This document shows, piece by piece, positions 16,801-25,593 of a stretch of DNA of 64,000 nucleotides (positions are counted from its first letter, which is position 1; the number at the start of each line of letters is the position of its first letter). The notes below the pieces were generated by a model. It worked only from the letters and a program-made list of their open reading frames with translations, did not search any database and had not been told where the DNA came from. The stretch spans positions 467,957 to 531,956 of the forward strand of contig NZ_BSTJ01000007.1 of assembly GCF_030269445.1 (NCBI RefSeq), in the 5' to 3' direction. The stretch is from Actinoallomurus iriomotensis. GTDB taxonomy: Bacteria; Actinomycetota; Actinomycetes; Streptosporangiales; Streptosporangiaceae. The position numbers and the translations under genes are program-made.

Positions 16801-18511
16801 GCTGGGAGAGGACGATCTCCCGGTAGGTCTCGTTGGTGTCCATCAGTTCGTGGTGGGTGCCCGTGCCGACGACGCGGCCCTCGTCGAGGACGATGATGCG
16901 GTCGGCGTGCCGGATGGTGGAGACGCGCTGGGCGACGATGACGACGGTCGCGTCGGAGGTCTCGGCGGCGAGCGCCGCCCGCAGCGCCGCGTCGGTGGCG
17001 TAGTCCAGGGCGGAGAAGGAGTCGTCGAACAGGTAGATCTCGGGCCGGCGTACGAGCGCCCGGGCGATGGCCAGGCGCTGCCGCTGGCCGCCGGAGACGT
17101 TGGTGCCGCCCTGATCGATCTTGGCGTCCAGGCCGCCGTCCATGCGCTCGACGAAGTCGCGGCCCTGCGCGATCTCCAGGGCGTGCCAGATCTCCTCGTC
17201 GGTCGCGTCGGGCTTGCCGTACCGGAGGTTGGAGCCGACCGTGCCGGAGAACAGGTACGGCTTCTGCGGCACGATCGCGACCGCCTCCGACAGGACGTCC
17301 GGGTCGAGCGTGCGCACGTCGATGCCGTCGACGAGCACGGTGCCGGCGGTGACGTCCATGAGCCGGGGGATCAGGTTGAGCAGCGTGGTCTTGCCGCTGC
17401 CCGTCGACCCGATGATCGCGGTGACCTCGCCCGGCCGCGCGACCAGGTCGATGCCGCTCAGCACGGGCTGTTCGGCGCCGGGGTAGCGGAACTCGGCGTC
17501 CCGCAGCTCCAGATGACCGTGCACGGCGAGCGTACGGACCGGCTCGTCCGGCGCGACGACGCTCGGCTCGGTCTCCAGCACCTCCTGGATGCGCTCGGCG
17601 CACACCTCGGCGCGCGGCACCATCATGAACATGAAGGTGGCCATCATCACCGACATCATGATCTGCATGAGGTAGCTGAGGAACGCGGTCAGCGCGCCGA
17701 TCTGCATCGACCCGTCGTTGATCAGGTGGCCGCCGAACCACAGCACCGCGACGCTGGAGACATTGACGACGAGCATCACCGTCGGGAACATCAGGGCCAT
17801 CAGCCGCCCGGTGCCGAGCGAGACCTCGAGCAGCTCGGTGTTGGAGGTGGCGAACCGCTCCTGCTCGGGCCGGTCCTGTACGAACGCCCGGATCACCCGG
17901 ACGCCGCCGATCTGCTCGCGGAGGACCCGGTTGATCGTGTCGATGCGTCCCTGCATCAGCCGGAACAGCCGGCGCATCCGAGTGATGATCAGGCTGATCA
18001 CCACGCCGAGCACCGGCACGCTGACCAGCAGCAGCGAGGACAGCTCGACGTCCTGGTTGAGCGCCAGCACGATGCCGCCGACCCCCATGATCGGCGCCGA
18101 CACCATCATCGTGAACGTCATCAGGGCCAGCATCTGGACCTGCTGCACGTCGTTCGTGGTCCGGGTGATCAGGGACGGCGTGCCGAACCGGCCCACCTCA
18201 CGCGCGGAGAACTCCTGCACGCGATTGAAGATCCCCGCCCGTACGTCACGGCCGAGCGCCATCGCCGTACGGGCGCCGAAGTAGACCGCGGTCGCCGAGC
18301 AGACGATCTGTACGAGAGCGACGGCGAGCATGATGCCGCCGGTCCGCATGATGTAGCCGGTGTCGCCCTTCACCACGCCGTCGTCGATGATGTCGGCGTT
18401 CAGGCTCGGCAGGTACAGGGTCGCCAGGGTCTGCACCAGCTGAAGCACCACCACGAGCGCCAACGGCTTTCGGTACGGGCGCAGATAGGCGCGCAGAAGT
18501 CGGATCAGCAC
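16778..18511 (-). CDS. ABC exporter half-transporter B, 3' end altered by the TnpB element
   Basis: This 577-residue half-transporter has six membrane helices in the first 300 residues (LALVVVLQLVQTLATLYLP, then AVALVQIVCSATAVYFGA) and a C-terminal ATPase. Walker A is GSTGSGKTT, the signature VSGGQRQRLAIARA is canonical, and Walker B is IYLFDDSFSALD, with Asp in place of the catalytic Glu. A degenerate catalytic residue paired with a partner that has a normal one is typical of heterodimeric exporters. The stop codon (16778-16780) lies inside the right end of the TnpB element, so the original C-terminus was probably longer. The GTG at 18509-18511 follows AGGAAGAG. Confidence 0.88.
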   Translation of the reverse strand: MLIRLLRAYLRPYRKPLALVVVLQLVQTLATLYLPSLNADIIDDGVVKGDTGYIMRTGGIMLAVALVQIVCSATAVYFGARTAMALGRDVRAGIFNRVQEFSAREVGRFGTPSLITRTTNDVQQVQMLALMTFTMMVSAPIMGVGGIVLALNQDVELSSLLLVSVPVLGVVISLIITRMRRLFRLMQGRIDTINRVLREQIGGVRVIRAFVQDRPEQERFATSNTELLEVSLGTGRLMALMFPTVMLVVNVSSVAVLWFGGHLINDGSMQIGALTAFLSYLMQIMMSVMMATFMFMMVPRAEVCAERIQEVLETEPSVVAPDEPVRTLAVHGHLELRDAEFRYPGAEQPVLSGIDLVARPGEVTAIIGSTGSGKTTLLNLIPRLMDVTAGTVLVDGIDVRTLDPDVLSEAVAIVPQKPYLFSGTVGSNLRYGKPDATDEEIWHALEIAQGRDFVERMDGGLDAKIDQGGTNVSGGQRQRLAIARALVRRPEIYLFDDSFSALDYATDAALRAALAAETSDATVVIVAQRVSTIRHADRIIVLDEGRVVGTGTHHELMDTNETYREIVLSQLTEQEAA

Positions 18512-18583
18512 ACGCAACTCTTCCTGTCGGCGAAAGGAATCCGGGCAAGCGCCACCGTCTCCACAGGAGATGGCTCGGGGGAC

Positions 18584-18613
18584 AGGTACGAAAAGTACCT
18601 CTAAATCAGAGGT
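18584..18613. promoter_or_regulatory. Overlapping inverted repeats upstream of the ABC exporter genes
   Basis: Two palindromes abut: AGGTAC-GAAAA-GTACCT (18584-18600) and ACCTCT-AAATC-AGAGGT (18597-18613). They lie 73-102 bases before the exporter start, where a promoter and operator are expected. No regulator gene is adjacent, so the protein that binds is unknown. Confidence 0.5.
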
Positions 18614-18937
18614 GATTGCGCGTGATTTTTCCTGAAGCTGAATCGTTAGTGGCGCTATATCCGCAGGTCGGGTCGGTTGGCGGGATTCGGCGGTGTCCGG
18701 GGGTGGCCTGCCCTGTACAAACCCATGCGCGACGGTTACGCCCTGTGACGCCCGGCCGAACGCCATTCCAAACTCGCCCGCCCCGGCCGCACGGCCTGCC
18801 CGGGACGTTCCCGGCAGGGCGTACAACCTGCCCGACCGGCCGATGTGGGGACGGGGGGCTTCGCGGAGCATGGCGACATTGCCGCTTTTCCGCCGGTGGC
18901 CACCTGGACCGCCTGCCGTATCGATCAGGAGGTGAGC
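18614..18937. other. 324-base intergenic region upstream of the sensor kinase
   Basis: No gene is supported here. It carries the divergent control regions of the exporter pair and the sensor kinase. An AT-richer patch (18614-18662) is the best place for promoters; I see no clear -10/-35 pair. Confidence 0.4.
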
Positions 18938-20863
18938 GTGAGGGTGCCGGGCCCGGGCCCAAGGTGGAGGATCGTGCGGCGGAGGGGGCCGGCCTTTCGG
19001 CTGATCCTCGTCGGCGGCGTCATGGCGCTGCCGATGATCGGAGCGTTCGCGCTCCTGTTCTCGGCGGTGACCGCCCTGCGGGACGCCGATGCGACCGCCC
19101 GGCGGTCCGCGGCCGTGCTGATCTCCGCCGACCGGCTCGACCGGCTCGTACTCGCCCTCGATAGGGACGCGCGTGCCCTGGCGCTCACCGGTGCTCCCGC
19201 CTACCTCCGCGCCTACGACGCCGAGCGGGCCGCCTTCTCCGGAGAGGGGGCGAACTTCGCGCGGCTCACCGCGCGGGTCGACCCGGACGAGGCCCGCCTG
19301 GCCCGGGAGATCGTCCAGGCCGACGACGCCTACGTGCGCGACCGGCTCACCCCCCTGGTGAACGCCGCCCGCGGCGATCCCGCCGGGGCGCGCGCCATGG
19401 TGCGTGACGGCCAGGGGCTGTCGCGGCTCTCCTCGTTGCGGGAGCGGAGCGCGGGCTTCGAGGCGACCCGGACGAACGCGGTCGCCGGCTCCGGGCGGCA
19501 CGCCGCCGAGGTGGCGCGGAGGATGACGGTCTCCGCGGTGGTCTGCGCGGCCGCGGCGCTGCTGTTCGTCTCGTTCGTCGCCTTCCTTCCCCGGTTGGTC
19601 GTCCGCCCGGTCCGGCAGGCCGCCGACCTCGCCGACGCCCTCGCCGACGAGCAGCGCGCGCTGCGGCGCGTCGCCACGCTCGTCGCGTGCGGGGTCTCGC
19701 CGGCGCAGGTGTTCGACGCCGTCGCCGCCGAGGTCGGGCGCGTTCTGAAGGTGGAGCACACGTCGATCATCCGGTTCGAGCCCGACGAGACGGCGCGGGT
19801 GGTCGGCCACTGGAGCGACCCGCGCGTGCCCAGGGCCATGCCGCCCATGGGCGGGCGCTGGCCGGTCGAGGACGGCACCGTCACGGCCGCGACGCGCAAC
19901 ACCGAACGCCCGGCGCGGATGTGCGACTACGAGCGCGCCACCAGCGCGATCGGGGTCTGGGCGCGCCAGGCGGGGATCCGCTGTGTGGTGGGCTGCCCGG
20001 TGAAGGTCGAGGGCCGCGTCTGGGGCGCGATGTTCCTGCACTCGATGGACGAGGAACCGCCGCCGGGGGGGACCGAGGAGCGGATGCGGCAGTTCACCGA
20101 ACTCGTCGGTACCGCGATCGCGGGCGCCCAGAGCCGCAGCGACCTCCTCGCGTCGCGGGCCCGCGTGGTCGCGGCCGCCGACGAGAGCCGCCGCCGCATC
20201 GAACGCGACCTGCACGACGGAGCCCAGCAGCGGCTCGTCGCGCTCGCGCTCCGGGTCCGTACGCTCGAGACCGCGGTCGCCCCCGGTCAGGAACGCCTCA
20301 GGGCGCAGATGTCCGCCCTCGTCGACGATCTGTCCGGCGTGCTGGACGACCTGCAGGAGGTCTCGCGCGGCATCGTCCCGCCGATCCTCGGCCGGAGCGG
20401 CCTCGGCCCCGCGCTGCGTTCCCTCGCCCGGCGTTCACCCGTCACCGTACGGCTCGGCACGGGCTTCGCGGAACGCCTGCCCGAACGCGTCGAGGTCGCC
20501 GTCTACTACACCGCCGCCGAGGCGCTGACGAACGTCGCCAAGCACGCGCGGGCCTCCGAGGTACGGGTCGACCTGAGCCTGGAGAACGGGGCCGTACGGC
20601 TGTCGGTCCGCGACGACGGCCGTGGCGGAGCCGACCTCACCCGGGGGTCCGGCCTCGTCGGCCTGAAAGATCGGGTCGAGGCGCTCGGCGGGACCATAGA
20701 GATCATCAGCCCGCCCGGCGGGGGCACGTCCGTCCTCGCCGCCATCCCGGTGGAGCCCGCGGAAGACGGCGCCGAAGACGGCGCCGAACGCCCGGATCGG
20801 CCGGTGCGAGCCGCGGGCGTGAGGAGTGAAGACCTCGCAAAGAAAGGCTCTGACCTGCTCTAA
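18938..20863 (+). CDS. Orphan sensor histidine kinase with GAF domain (NarL-type)
   Basis: This is a 641-residue membrane kinase. Helix 1 (about 21-45) and helix 2 (about 195-220, TVSAVVCAAAALLFVSFVAF) bracket an extracytoplasmic, mostly helical sensor of CHASE3-like size. A GAF domain follows at about 245-400. The phosphoacceptor is His426 in IERDLHDGAQQR of the HisKA_3 class, and the ATPase has the N-box EALTNVAKHARA and GLVGLKDRV. Kinases of this class pair with LuxR/NarL response regulators, but none is adjacent. The GTG at 18938 is chosen because AGGAGG (18927-18932) sits at ideal distance. It ends just before the gas vesicle operon, raising the possibility of a regulatory link. Confidence 0.85.
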   Translation: MRVPGPGPRWRIVRRRGPAFRLILVGGVMALPMIGAFALLFSAVTALRDADATARRSAAVLISADRLDRLVLALDRDARALALTGAPAYLRAYDAERAAFSGEGANFARLTARVDPDEARLAREIVQADDAYVRDRLTPLVNAARGDPAGARAMVRDGQGLSRLSSLRERSAGFEATRTNAVAGSGRHAAEVARRMTVSAVVCAAAALLFVSFVAFLPRLVVRPVRQAADLADALADEQRALRRVATLVACGVSPAQVFDAVAAEVGRVLKVEHTSIIRFEPDETARVVGHWSDPRVPRAMPPMGGRWPVEDGTVTAATRNTERPARMCDYERATSAIGVWARQAGIRCVVGCPVKVEGRVWGAMFLHSMDEEPPPGGTEERMRQFTELVGTAIAGAQSRSDLLASRARVVAAADESRRRIERDLHDGAQQRLVALALRVRTLETAVAPGQERLRAQMSALVDDLSGVLDDLQEVSRGIVPPILGRSGLGPALRSLARRSPVTVRLGTGFAERLPERVEVAVYYTAAEALTNVAKHARASEVRVDLSLENGAVRLSVRDDGRGGADLTRGSGLVGLKDRVEALGGTIEIISPPGGGTSVLAAIPVEPAEDGAEDGAERPDRPVRAAGVRSEDLAKKGSDLL

Positions 20864-20881
20864 CGGGAATCACTTGGGTAG
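20857..20881 (+). promoter_or_regulatory. Possible alternative-sigma promoter for the gas vesicle operon
   Basis: GGGTAG (20876-20881) resembles the -10 of actinobacterial SigB/SigF-type promoters (GGGTAT/C). GCTC (20857-20860) is 15 bases upstream in the place of the -35, whose consensus is GTTT. It overlaps the end of the kinase gene and is about 230 bases before the first operon gene. A stress-sigma promoter would suit gas vesicle expression, but the -35 match is weak. The rest of 20882-21110 shows nothing else clear. Confidence 0.35.
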
Positions 20882-21110
20882 AGTCGATACAAAAGACACC
20901 GCGACCCGCGGTCGGCCGCGTCGCACGACTCGGCTCGCGCCCGGCCCCTGGCGACAAGGACCTTGGCCGACGGACGCCGGTCCCGAGACCGCCCTCTCTT
21001 CCCTCCGAGGCCCCGGAGGCCACGGCCAGGCGGCTTCCGCGCCCCGACACCGTCGTCAGGTACCGCTGAGTTCTCGGGTCGCGCCGGGGGGAGCGCAGGG
21101 GGGAGATGGC

Positions 21111-21893
21111 ATGAAGTGCGGAAGTCAGATCGCCGTCGCCGTCGTCGGGGGCTATGTCCTGGGGCGGAGCCGTAAGACCCGGATGGCGATCCTGCTGGCG
21201 CTCATGGCTGCGGGGGGCGGCAAGCTTCCCGTCGGGCCCGAGGATCTGCTGCGCAAGACGCCGCTGGGCGGGCAGCTCGACAAGCTCACCGGAGATCTGC
21301 GCGGCCAGATCGTCGACGCCGGCATGTCGGTCGCGAAGAAGGCGGCGAGCAGCCGCATCGACTCGCTGAGCGACCGGCTGCAGGAGCGCGCGGAGACGCT
21401 GCGGTCGGGCACCCGGAGACGCGAGGAGGTCCCCGAAGAGGGCGAGGAGGAGCCGGAGCGCGCCCGGCCACGGCGCGAGCGCGCGGAGCCCACTCGGCGC
21501 AGGCGCGAGGAACCGGGCCGCCGCGAGCGGGGCCGTGAGGAGCCCTCCCGGCGTAGGCGCACACGCGAGCCGGAGTACGACGAGGACGAGTACGACGAGG
21601 ACGAAGACTACGAGCGCGACGAGGACGAGCGCGAGGACGACCGCCGAGGTCGCGAGCGCGCGCCGCGCCGTGGCGACTACGACGAGTACGAGGACGAGGA
21701 CGACTACGACCGGGACGACTACGACCGGGACGAGTACGAGGAAGAGGAAGAGGACGAGCGCGGAGGCTCCGAGCCGGAGCGGCGTCCCCGTCAGGACCGC
21801 CGCCCGCCGGCCCGTTCGTCGCGGCCGGAGCCGCGCCGCCGGACGCCGAGGCGTGAGGACGACCGCCCGAGAAGGGGACGGTCACCCCGCTGA
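21111..21893 (+). CDS. Gas vesicle cluster protein with charged low-complexity tail
   Basis: This 260-residue protein has a short ordered N-terminus (about 1-95) with one hydrophobic segment (TRMAILLALMAAGG) followed by amphipathic helix (LDKLTGDLRGQIVDAG). From about residue 100 to the end it is disordered Arg/Glu/Asp/Tyr repeats such as YDEDEYDEDEDYERDEDE, with basic and acidic blocks alternating. Equivalent genes open gas vesicle clusters of other actinobacteria and are sometimes mislabelled DNA primase. The N-terminus is loosely like GvpT/GvpQ minor proteins. The ATG follows GGGGGAGA. Its function is unknown; the tail suggests assembly or phase behaviour. Confidence 0.7.
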   Translation: MKCGSQIAVAVVGGYVLGRSRKTRMAILLALMAAGGGKLPVGPEDLLRKTPLGGQLDKLTGDLRGQIVDAGMSVAKKAASSRIDSLSDRLQERAETLRSGTRRREEVPEEGEEEPERARPRRERAEPTRRRREEPGRRERGREEPSRRRRTREPEYDEDEYDEDEDYERDEDEREDDRRGRERAPRRGDYDEYEDEDDYDRDDYDRDEYEEEEEDERGGSEPERRPRQDRRPPARSSRPEPRRRTPRREDDRPRRGRSPR

Positions 21894-21981
21894 CGGCTCT
21901 CCGGGGCCGCCGTACCCGTGAGCCGGGTCCGCCGGGGCCGATCTCGCGACCTTGAGCGAACGCCCAGGGGAGGGAGCAGCG

Positions 21982-23259
21982 ATGACCGAGGGTGACCGGC
22001 TCGGCCGGGAGAGCGCCCAACTGACCGAGAGCCTGCCCACGCAGAGGCTCGCCAAGGAGGCCAAGAGCCTGCTGGAGGCCTTCGCGGAGAGGGTGCTGTC
22101 CTCGGTGGGAGACAGGGTCAGCGACAAGGTCAACGAGTTCAGCCACGGGTTGCTCGAGAAGGTCGGTGACGCGGAGGGCGCCGGCCCGGGGGTCAAGGCC
22201 GCGGTCTCGGGGCTGACGGCGCTGACCGAGGGCAAGGGGCCCGTACGCGCGGCGCTCGGCGCGGGCGCCACCGGGCTGAAGGAGAAGGTCAAGAAGCTCT
22301 TCGGCGCCGGCAAGGGCAAGAAGGCCAAGCTCACCAACATCGTCGAGACGATCGACGTCGGCGTGCCGCTGCGGGTCGCCTACAACCAGTGGACCCAGTA
22401 CGAGGACTTTCCCTCGTTCATGAAGAAGGTCGAGCACGTCGAGCGTCCGGAGGACGAGAAGTCGAACTGGAAGGCGCAGGTCTTCTTGTCCCACCGCTCC
22501 TGGGAGGCGACGACGCTCGAACAGGTGCCCGACTCCCACATCATCTGGCGCTCCAAGGGCGCCAAGGGCTACGTCGACGGCGCGGTCTCCTTCTCCGAGC
22601 TGGCCCCGAACCTCACCCGTATCTGCCTGGTCATGGAGTACCACCCGCAGGGCCTGTTCGAGCACACCGGGAACATCTGGCGGGCCCAGGGCCGGCGCGC
22701 GCGCCTGGAGTTCAAGCACTTCCGCCGGCACGCGATGGTCCACGCGCTGCTCCGGACCGACGAGATCGAGGGCTGGCGCGGAGAGATCCGCGAGGGCGAG
22801 GTCGTCAAGACCCACGAAGAGGCGCTCGACGAGGAGGAACGGGCCCGCGAGGAGGAGGAAGAGCGGGCGCGCGGCGAAGAAGAGGAGCCCGAAGAGGAGG
22901 AGCGCGAGGAGGCCCCCGAAGAGGAAGAAGAGGGCGAGGAAGAGGAGGAGCCTGGCGAGGCCGCCGAACGCGAAGAGGGCGAAGAGGAGCCGGAGGAGCC
23001 GGAAGAAGAGCGCGAGGAGCCCGAGGCGGAGCGCCCCCGGAGGCCGAGACGCCGGCGCGCCGAGGAGGAGGCCGAGGAGGAACGGCCCCGCCGCCGTCGC
23101 CCGGCCGAGGAACCCGAGGACGAGGACGAGGAACGGCCCCGCCGCCCGGCCCGGCGCCGTCGCCCGGCCGAGGAGCCCGAGGACGAGGACGAGGAACGGC
23201 CGGCGCGGATGCCGAGGCGCCGTGGGCCCGCCCGCCCTCGCGAGGACGAGTCCGAGTGA
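21982..23259 (+). CDS. SRPBCC-domain gas vesicle cluster protein with acidic tail
   Basis: This 425-residue protein has three parts. Residues 1-115 are helical and lysine-rich (LAKEAKSLLEAFAERVLSSV). Residues 116-270 form a SRPBCC/polyketide-cyclase-like domain (IVETIDVGVPLRVAYNQWTQ, then FPSFMKKVEHVE). The last 150 residues are Glu-rich then Arg/Pro/Glu repeats, including two nearly identical copies of RRRRPAEEPEDEDEERP. SRPBCC folds bind hydrophobic ligands; in gas vesicle clusters they may bind lipid or hydrophobic GvpA subunits, which is inference. The ATG follows GGGGAGGGAG. Streptomyces clusters carry extra genes called gvpY/gvpZ; I cannot confirm equivalence. Confidence 0.75.
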   Translation: MTEGDRLGRESAQLTESLPTQRLAKEAKSLLEAFAERVLSSVGDRVSDKVNEFSHGLLEKVGDAEGAGPGVKAAVSGLTALTEGKGPVRAALGAGATGLKEKVKKLFGAGKGKKAKLTNIVETIDVGVPLRVAYNQWTQYEDFPSFMKKVEHVERPEDEKSNWKAQVFLSHRSWEATTLEQVPDSHIIWRSKGAKGYVDGAVSFSELAPNLTRICLVMEYHPQGLFEHTGNIWRAQGRRARLEFKHFRRHAMVHALLRTDEIEGWRGEIREGEVVKTHEEALDEEERAREEEEERARGEEEEPEEEEREEAPEEEEEGEEEEEPGEAAEREEGEEEPEEPEEEREEPEAERPRRPRRRRAEEEAEEERPRRRRPAEEPEDEDEERPRRPARRRRPAEEPEDEDEERPARMPRRRGPARPREDESE

Positions 23260-23294
23260 CCGGAAGGAAACACGCCGAACGGAGGTGACTCCCC

Positions 23295-23714
23295 ATGACG
23301 GTCTCCCCGTACGAAGGGTCGGGGCCCGTCCAACGGTCGTCCGGAAGCGCGCTGGTGGATGTGGTCGACACGATCCTGGACAAGGGTCTCGTCATCGACG
23401 CCTTCGTCCGCGTGTCCCTGGTGGGCATCGAGCTGATCACCATCGACGCGCGCATCGTGGTGGCGAGCGTGGACACCTACCTGCGCTTCGCGGAGGCCAC
23501 CAACCGCCTGGACCTGTACGAGAAGGGTGGCACGGGGCTGCCCGATCTCGTCGGCGAGCTGACCGAGAAGGGCACACGCGGCGGGGCCAAGGGCAAGACC
23601 AAGGGCATGCTCGACGCCGCGCGGGAGACGGTCGGCGAGGTGCTGGACGAGCGCAAGGAACGGGCGGAGGAGCGGGAGCGCCGCCGGTCCTCGCGTAGGG
23701 AGCGTGAGCGGTGA
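23295..23714 (+). CDS. gvpA: Gas vesicle structural protein GvpA
   Basis: This 139-residue protein contains the canonical GvpA core at about 18-70: [20 protein letters not shown], then [20 protein letters not shown] and [12 protein letters not shown]. This is the hydrophobic wall-forming alpha-beta-beta-alpha subunit that polymerises into ribs of the gas vesicle shell. It is longer than the roughly 70-residue cyanobacterial proteins; the extra 65 residues are glycine/lysine-rich and then an Arg/Glu tail ([12 protein letters not shown]). It is the only paralogue of the three here with the full structural core. It overlaps gvpF by four bases (GTGA). Confidence 0.92.
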   Translation: MTVSPYEGSGPVQRSSGSALVDVVDTILDKGLVIDAFVRVSLVGIELITIDARIVVASVDTYLRFAEATNRLDLYEKGGTGLPDLVGELTEKGTRGGAKGKTKGMLDAARETVGEVLDERKERAEERERRRSSRRERER

Positions 23715-24508
23715 CGACACGACCGAGGAGCGAGGCGCCCGAGCGCGCCCCCGGCGACATGGCCCTGGCCTGCTACGTGTACGGCGTGGTCCGCGCGGAC
23801 GCGCGGCTGCCCGAGGACCTGACCGGGATCGCGGGCGGCGAGGTGTTCCTGGTCCGGTACGGCGACCTGGCGGCCGCGGTGAGCGAGATCTCCCCGGTGC
23901 AGGCGCTGGGCACCCGCGACGACCTGCTCGCGCACGAGGCGGTCGTCGAGGCCCTCGCGAACGAGACGACGACCCTGCCGCTGCGGTTCGGCGCGGTGGT
24001 CACCACGGCGGACGCGCTGGCCGAGGAGATGCTGGCACCGCATGAGGACTGGTTCCTGGACGTCCTGGACGACCTGGGCGGCGCGCGGGAGTTCGCCGTC
24101 TCGGGCGTCTATGCCGAGGACGTCGTCCTCCGCGAGGTTCTCCGGGAGGACCCGCAGGCGGCGCGGCTACGGGAACGGGTCCGCGAACTGCCGGAGGACG
24201 CCGCCTACTACGACCGCATCCGCCTGGGCGAGCTGATCGTCAAGGCGCTGGACGAGAAGCGGCAGGCCGACACCGACGAGCTCATCGACACGCTGGAGCC
24301 GTACTCCCGTGCCGTGGCGCCGCGGGCGCCGGCCGGTGAGGACGCGGCGGCCGACGCGGCGTTCCTGGTGGCCGACCGGGACCTGGAGGAGTTCGAGCGG
24401 GCCGTGGACCGGCTCGGCGAACGCTGGGGCGACCGTGTCCGGCTGCGCATGGTCGGCCCGCTCGCGCCGTACGACTTCGTTCCGCCGCCGCCCGGAGGAG
24501 GGAACTGA
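23711..24508 (+). CDS. gvpF: Gas vesicle protein GvpF
   Basis: This 265-residue GvpF/GvpL-family protein begins with the diagnostic [11 protein letters not shown] and contains the conserved LPLRFGAVV. It ends with the family's closing [13 protein letters not shown]. GvpF/L proteins bind GvpA and other Gvp proteins early in assembly and are thought to keep GvpA from aggregating. The GTG start overlaps the gvpA stop, so the two are translationally coupled. The first 18 residues before the core are an extension. Confidence 0.9.
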   Translation: MTTRPRSEAPERAPGDMALACYVYGVVRADARLPEDLTGIAGGEVFLVRYGDLAAAVSEISPVQALGTRDDLLAHEAVVEALANETTTLPLRFGAVVTTADALAEEMLAPHEDWFLDVLDDLGGAREFAVSGVYAEDVVLREVLREDPQAARLRERVRELPEDAAYYDRIRLGELIVKALDEKRQADTDELIDTLEPYSRAVAPRAPAGEDAAADAAFLVADRDLEEFERAVDRLGERWGDRVRLRMVGPLAPYDFVPPPPGGGN

Positions 24509-24511
24509 GAC

Positions 24512-24784
24512 ATGGGACTGCTCACGGGCCTGCTGACCCTGCCGCTCGCGCCCGTGCGGAGCGTCGCCTGGCTGGCCGAGCGCATCCTGGAGCAGGCCGA
24601 GCGCCAGCTGTACGACCCGGCGCTGATCCGTAAGCAGATCGCCGAGATCGAGGCGGAGGTACGGGCCGGCCGGCTGCCGGAGGACGAGGCGGCCGCGCTG
24701 GAGAACGAACTGCTGGCCCGGATGATGTCGCGGCAACGCTCCGGCTTCCCGGAGGGCGGGAATGGACGACCGCCGGAACGATGA
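24512..24784 (+). CDS. gvpG: Gas vesicle protein GvpG
   Basis: This 90-residue protein has the GvpG pattern: an N-terminal hydrophobic piece LLTLPLAPVRSVAWLAERI followed by a charged coiled helix (QIAEIEAEVRAGRLPEDEAA). GvpG is a small accessory protein required for assembly in haloarchaea and found next to GvpF. It starts three bases after gvpF and overlaps gvpO by 23 bases. Confidence 0.88.
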   Translation: MGLLTGLLTLPLAPVRSVAWLAERILEQAERQLYDPALIRKQIAEIEAEVRAGRLPEDEAAALENELLARMMSRQRSGFPEGGNGRPPER

Positions 24785-25073
24785 GCCGAGGCGCCGTACC
24801 CGGCGCCCGCCTCCGCCGACCGCGGACCGCGCCGCGCGGCTGGCCGCCGACCACGTGGCCGAGATGACCGGCAAGGATTTCGAGGGGATCACCTCGCTGG
24901 CACAGGCGGAGGACGGCCGGTGGACGGTCGGCGTGGAGGTCGTCGAGACGCACCGGATCCCCGCGACGACCGACATCCTCGCCGTGTACGAGGCCGAGCT
25001 GGACCCGGAGGGCGAGCTGCTGGCCTACCGCCGCGTCGACCGCTACATCCGGTGCCAGGTGGGGGAGAGGTGA
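24762..25073 (+). CDS. gvpO: Gas vesicle protein GvpO
   Basis: This 103-residue GvpO-family protein has an Arg/Pro-rich start, then the conserved body EGITSLAQAEDGRWTVGVEV and LAVYEAELDPEGELLAYRRV, ending DRYIRCQV. It is an accessory protein of unclear biochemical role, essential in haloarchaea. The gene starts within gvpG. In Streptomyces clusters gvpO lies before gvpA; here it lies between gvpG and gvpJ, a different order. Confidence 0.85.
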   Translation: MDDRRNDEPRRRTRRPPPPTADRAARLAADHVAEMTGKDFEGITSLAQAEDGRWTVGVEVVETHRIPATTDILAVYEAELDPEGELLAYRRVDRYIRCQVGER

Positions 25074-25074
25074 C

Positions 25075-25593
25075 GTGACGGATCCGATGGAGCGGGGGCT
25101 GACCGGATACGGCTATGGACGGCAGCCCGCGCAGACACGGCGCCCGGAGTCGGCGAACCTCGCCGACATTCTGGAGCGGGTGCTCGACAAGGGCATCGTC
25201 ATCGCCGGCGACATCCAGGTGAACCTGCTCGACATCGAGCTGCTGACCATCAAACTGCGGCTGGTGATCGCCTCGGTCGACCGGGCCAAGGAGATGGGGA
25301 TCGACTGGTGGGAGCACGACCCCACCCTCTCGTCCGCGGCCCACCGCGAGGAGATCGCGGCGGAGAACCGCCGGCTGCGCGAACGGCTCGCCGCACTGGA
25401 GGGCGCGGACGACGAGGAGGAGCGCGCCGAGCCGGAACTCCGGCACCGGGACCGCCGCGCGGTGAGCCGGGCGGCCCGCGACGACCCTGACGACGAGTAC
25501 GAGTACGACTACGACGACGAGTACGAGGAGGAGCGGGAGCCCCGCGGTCGCCGGGGCCGGCGGCGTCCACCGGAGGAGACCGACCGTGGATGA
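25075..25593 (+). CDS. gvpJ: GvpA-family minor protein GvpJ
   Basis: This 172-residue GvpA paralogue has its core at about 28-85: LADILERVLDKGIVIAGDIQ, then LLDIELLTIKLRLVIASVDR. The central VRVSLVGIE of GvpA is replaced by IQVNLLDIE, as in GvpJ/GvpM proteins, which cap or nucleate the vesicle. The C-terminal half is disordered and very acidic/tyrosine-rich (DDEYEYDYDDEYEEE) and ends basic. The GTG at 25075 follows GGGGGAGAGG and abuts the gvpO stop. Confidence 0.85.
   Translation: MTDPMERGLTGYGYGRQPAQTRRPESANLADILERVLDKGIVIAGDIQVNLLDIELLTIKLRLVIASVDRAKEMGIDWWEHDPTLSSAAHREEIAAENRRLRERLAALEGADDEEERAEPELRHRDRRAVSRAARDDPDDEYEYDYDDEYEEEREPRGRRGRRRPPEETDRG

Noticed and set aside
16745-18604. 619-residue open frame on the plus strand
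   Set aside because: Antisense to ABC half-transporter B; composition is that of a shadow frame.
18938-20863. Kinase as part of the 52-54 kb two-component system
   Set aside because: That kinase already has its own coupled regulator, and the two loci are more than 30 kb apart.
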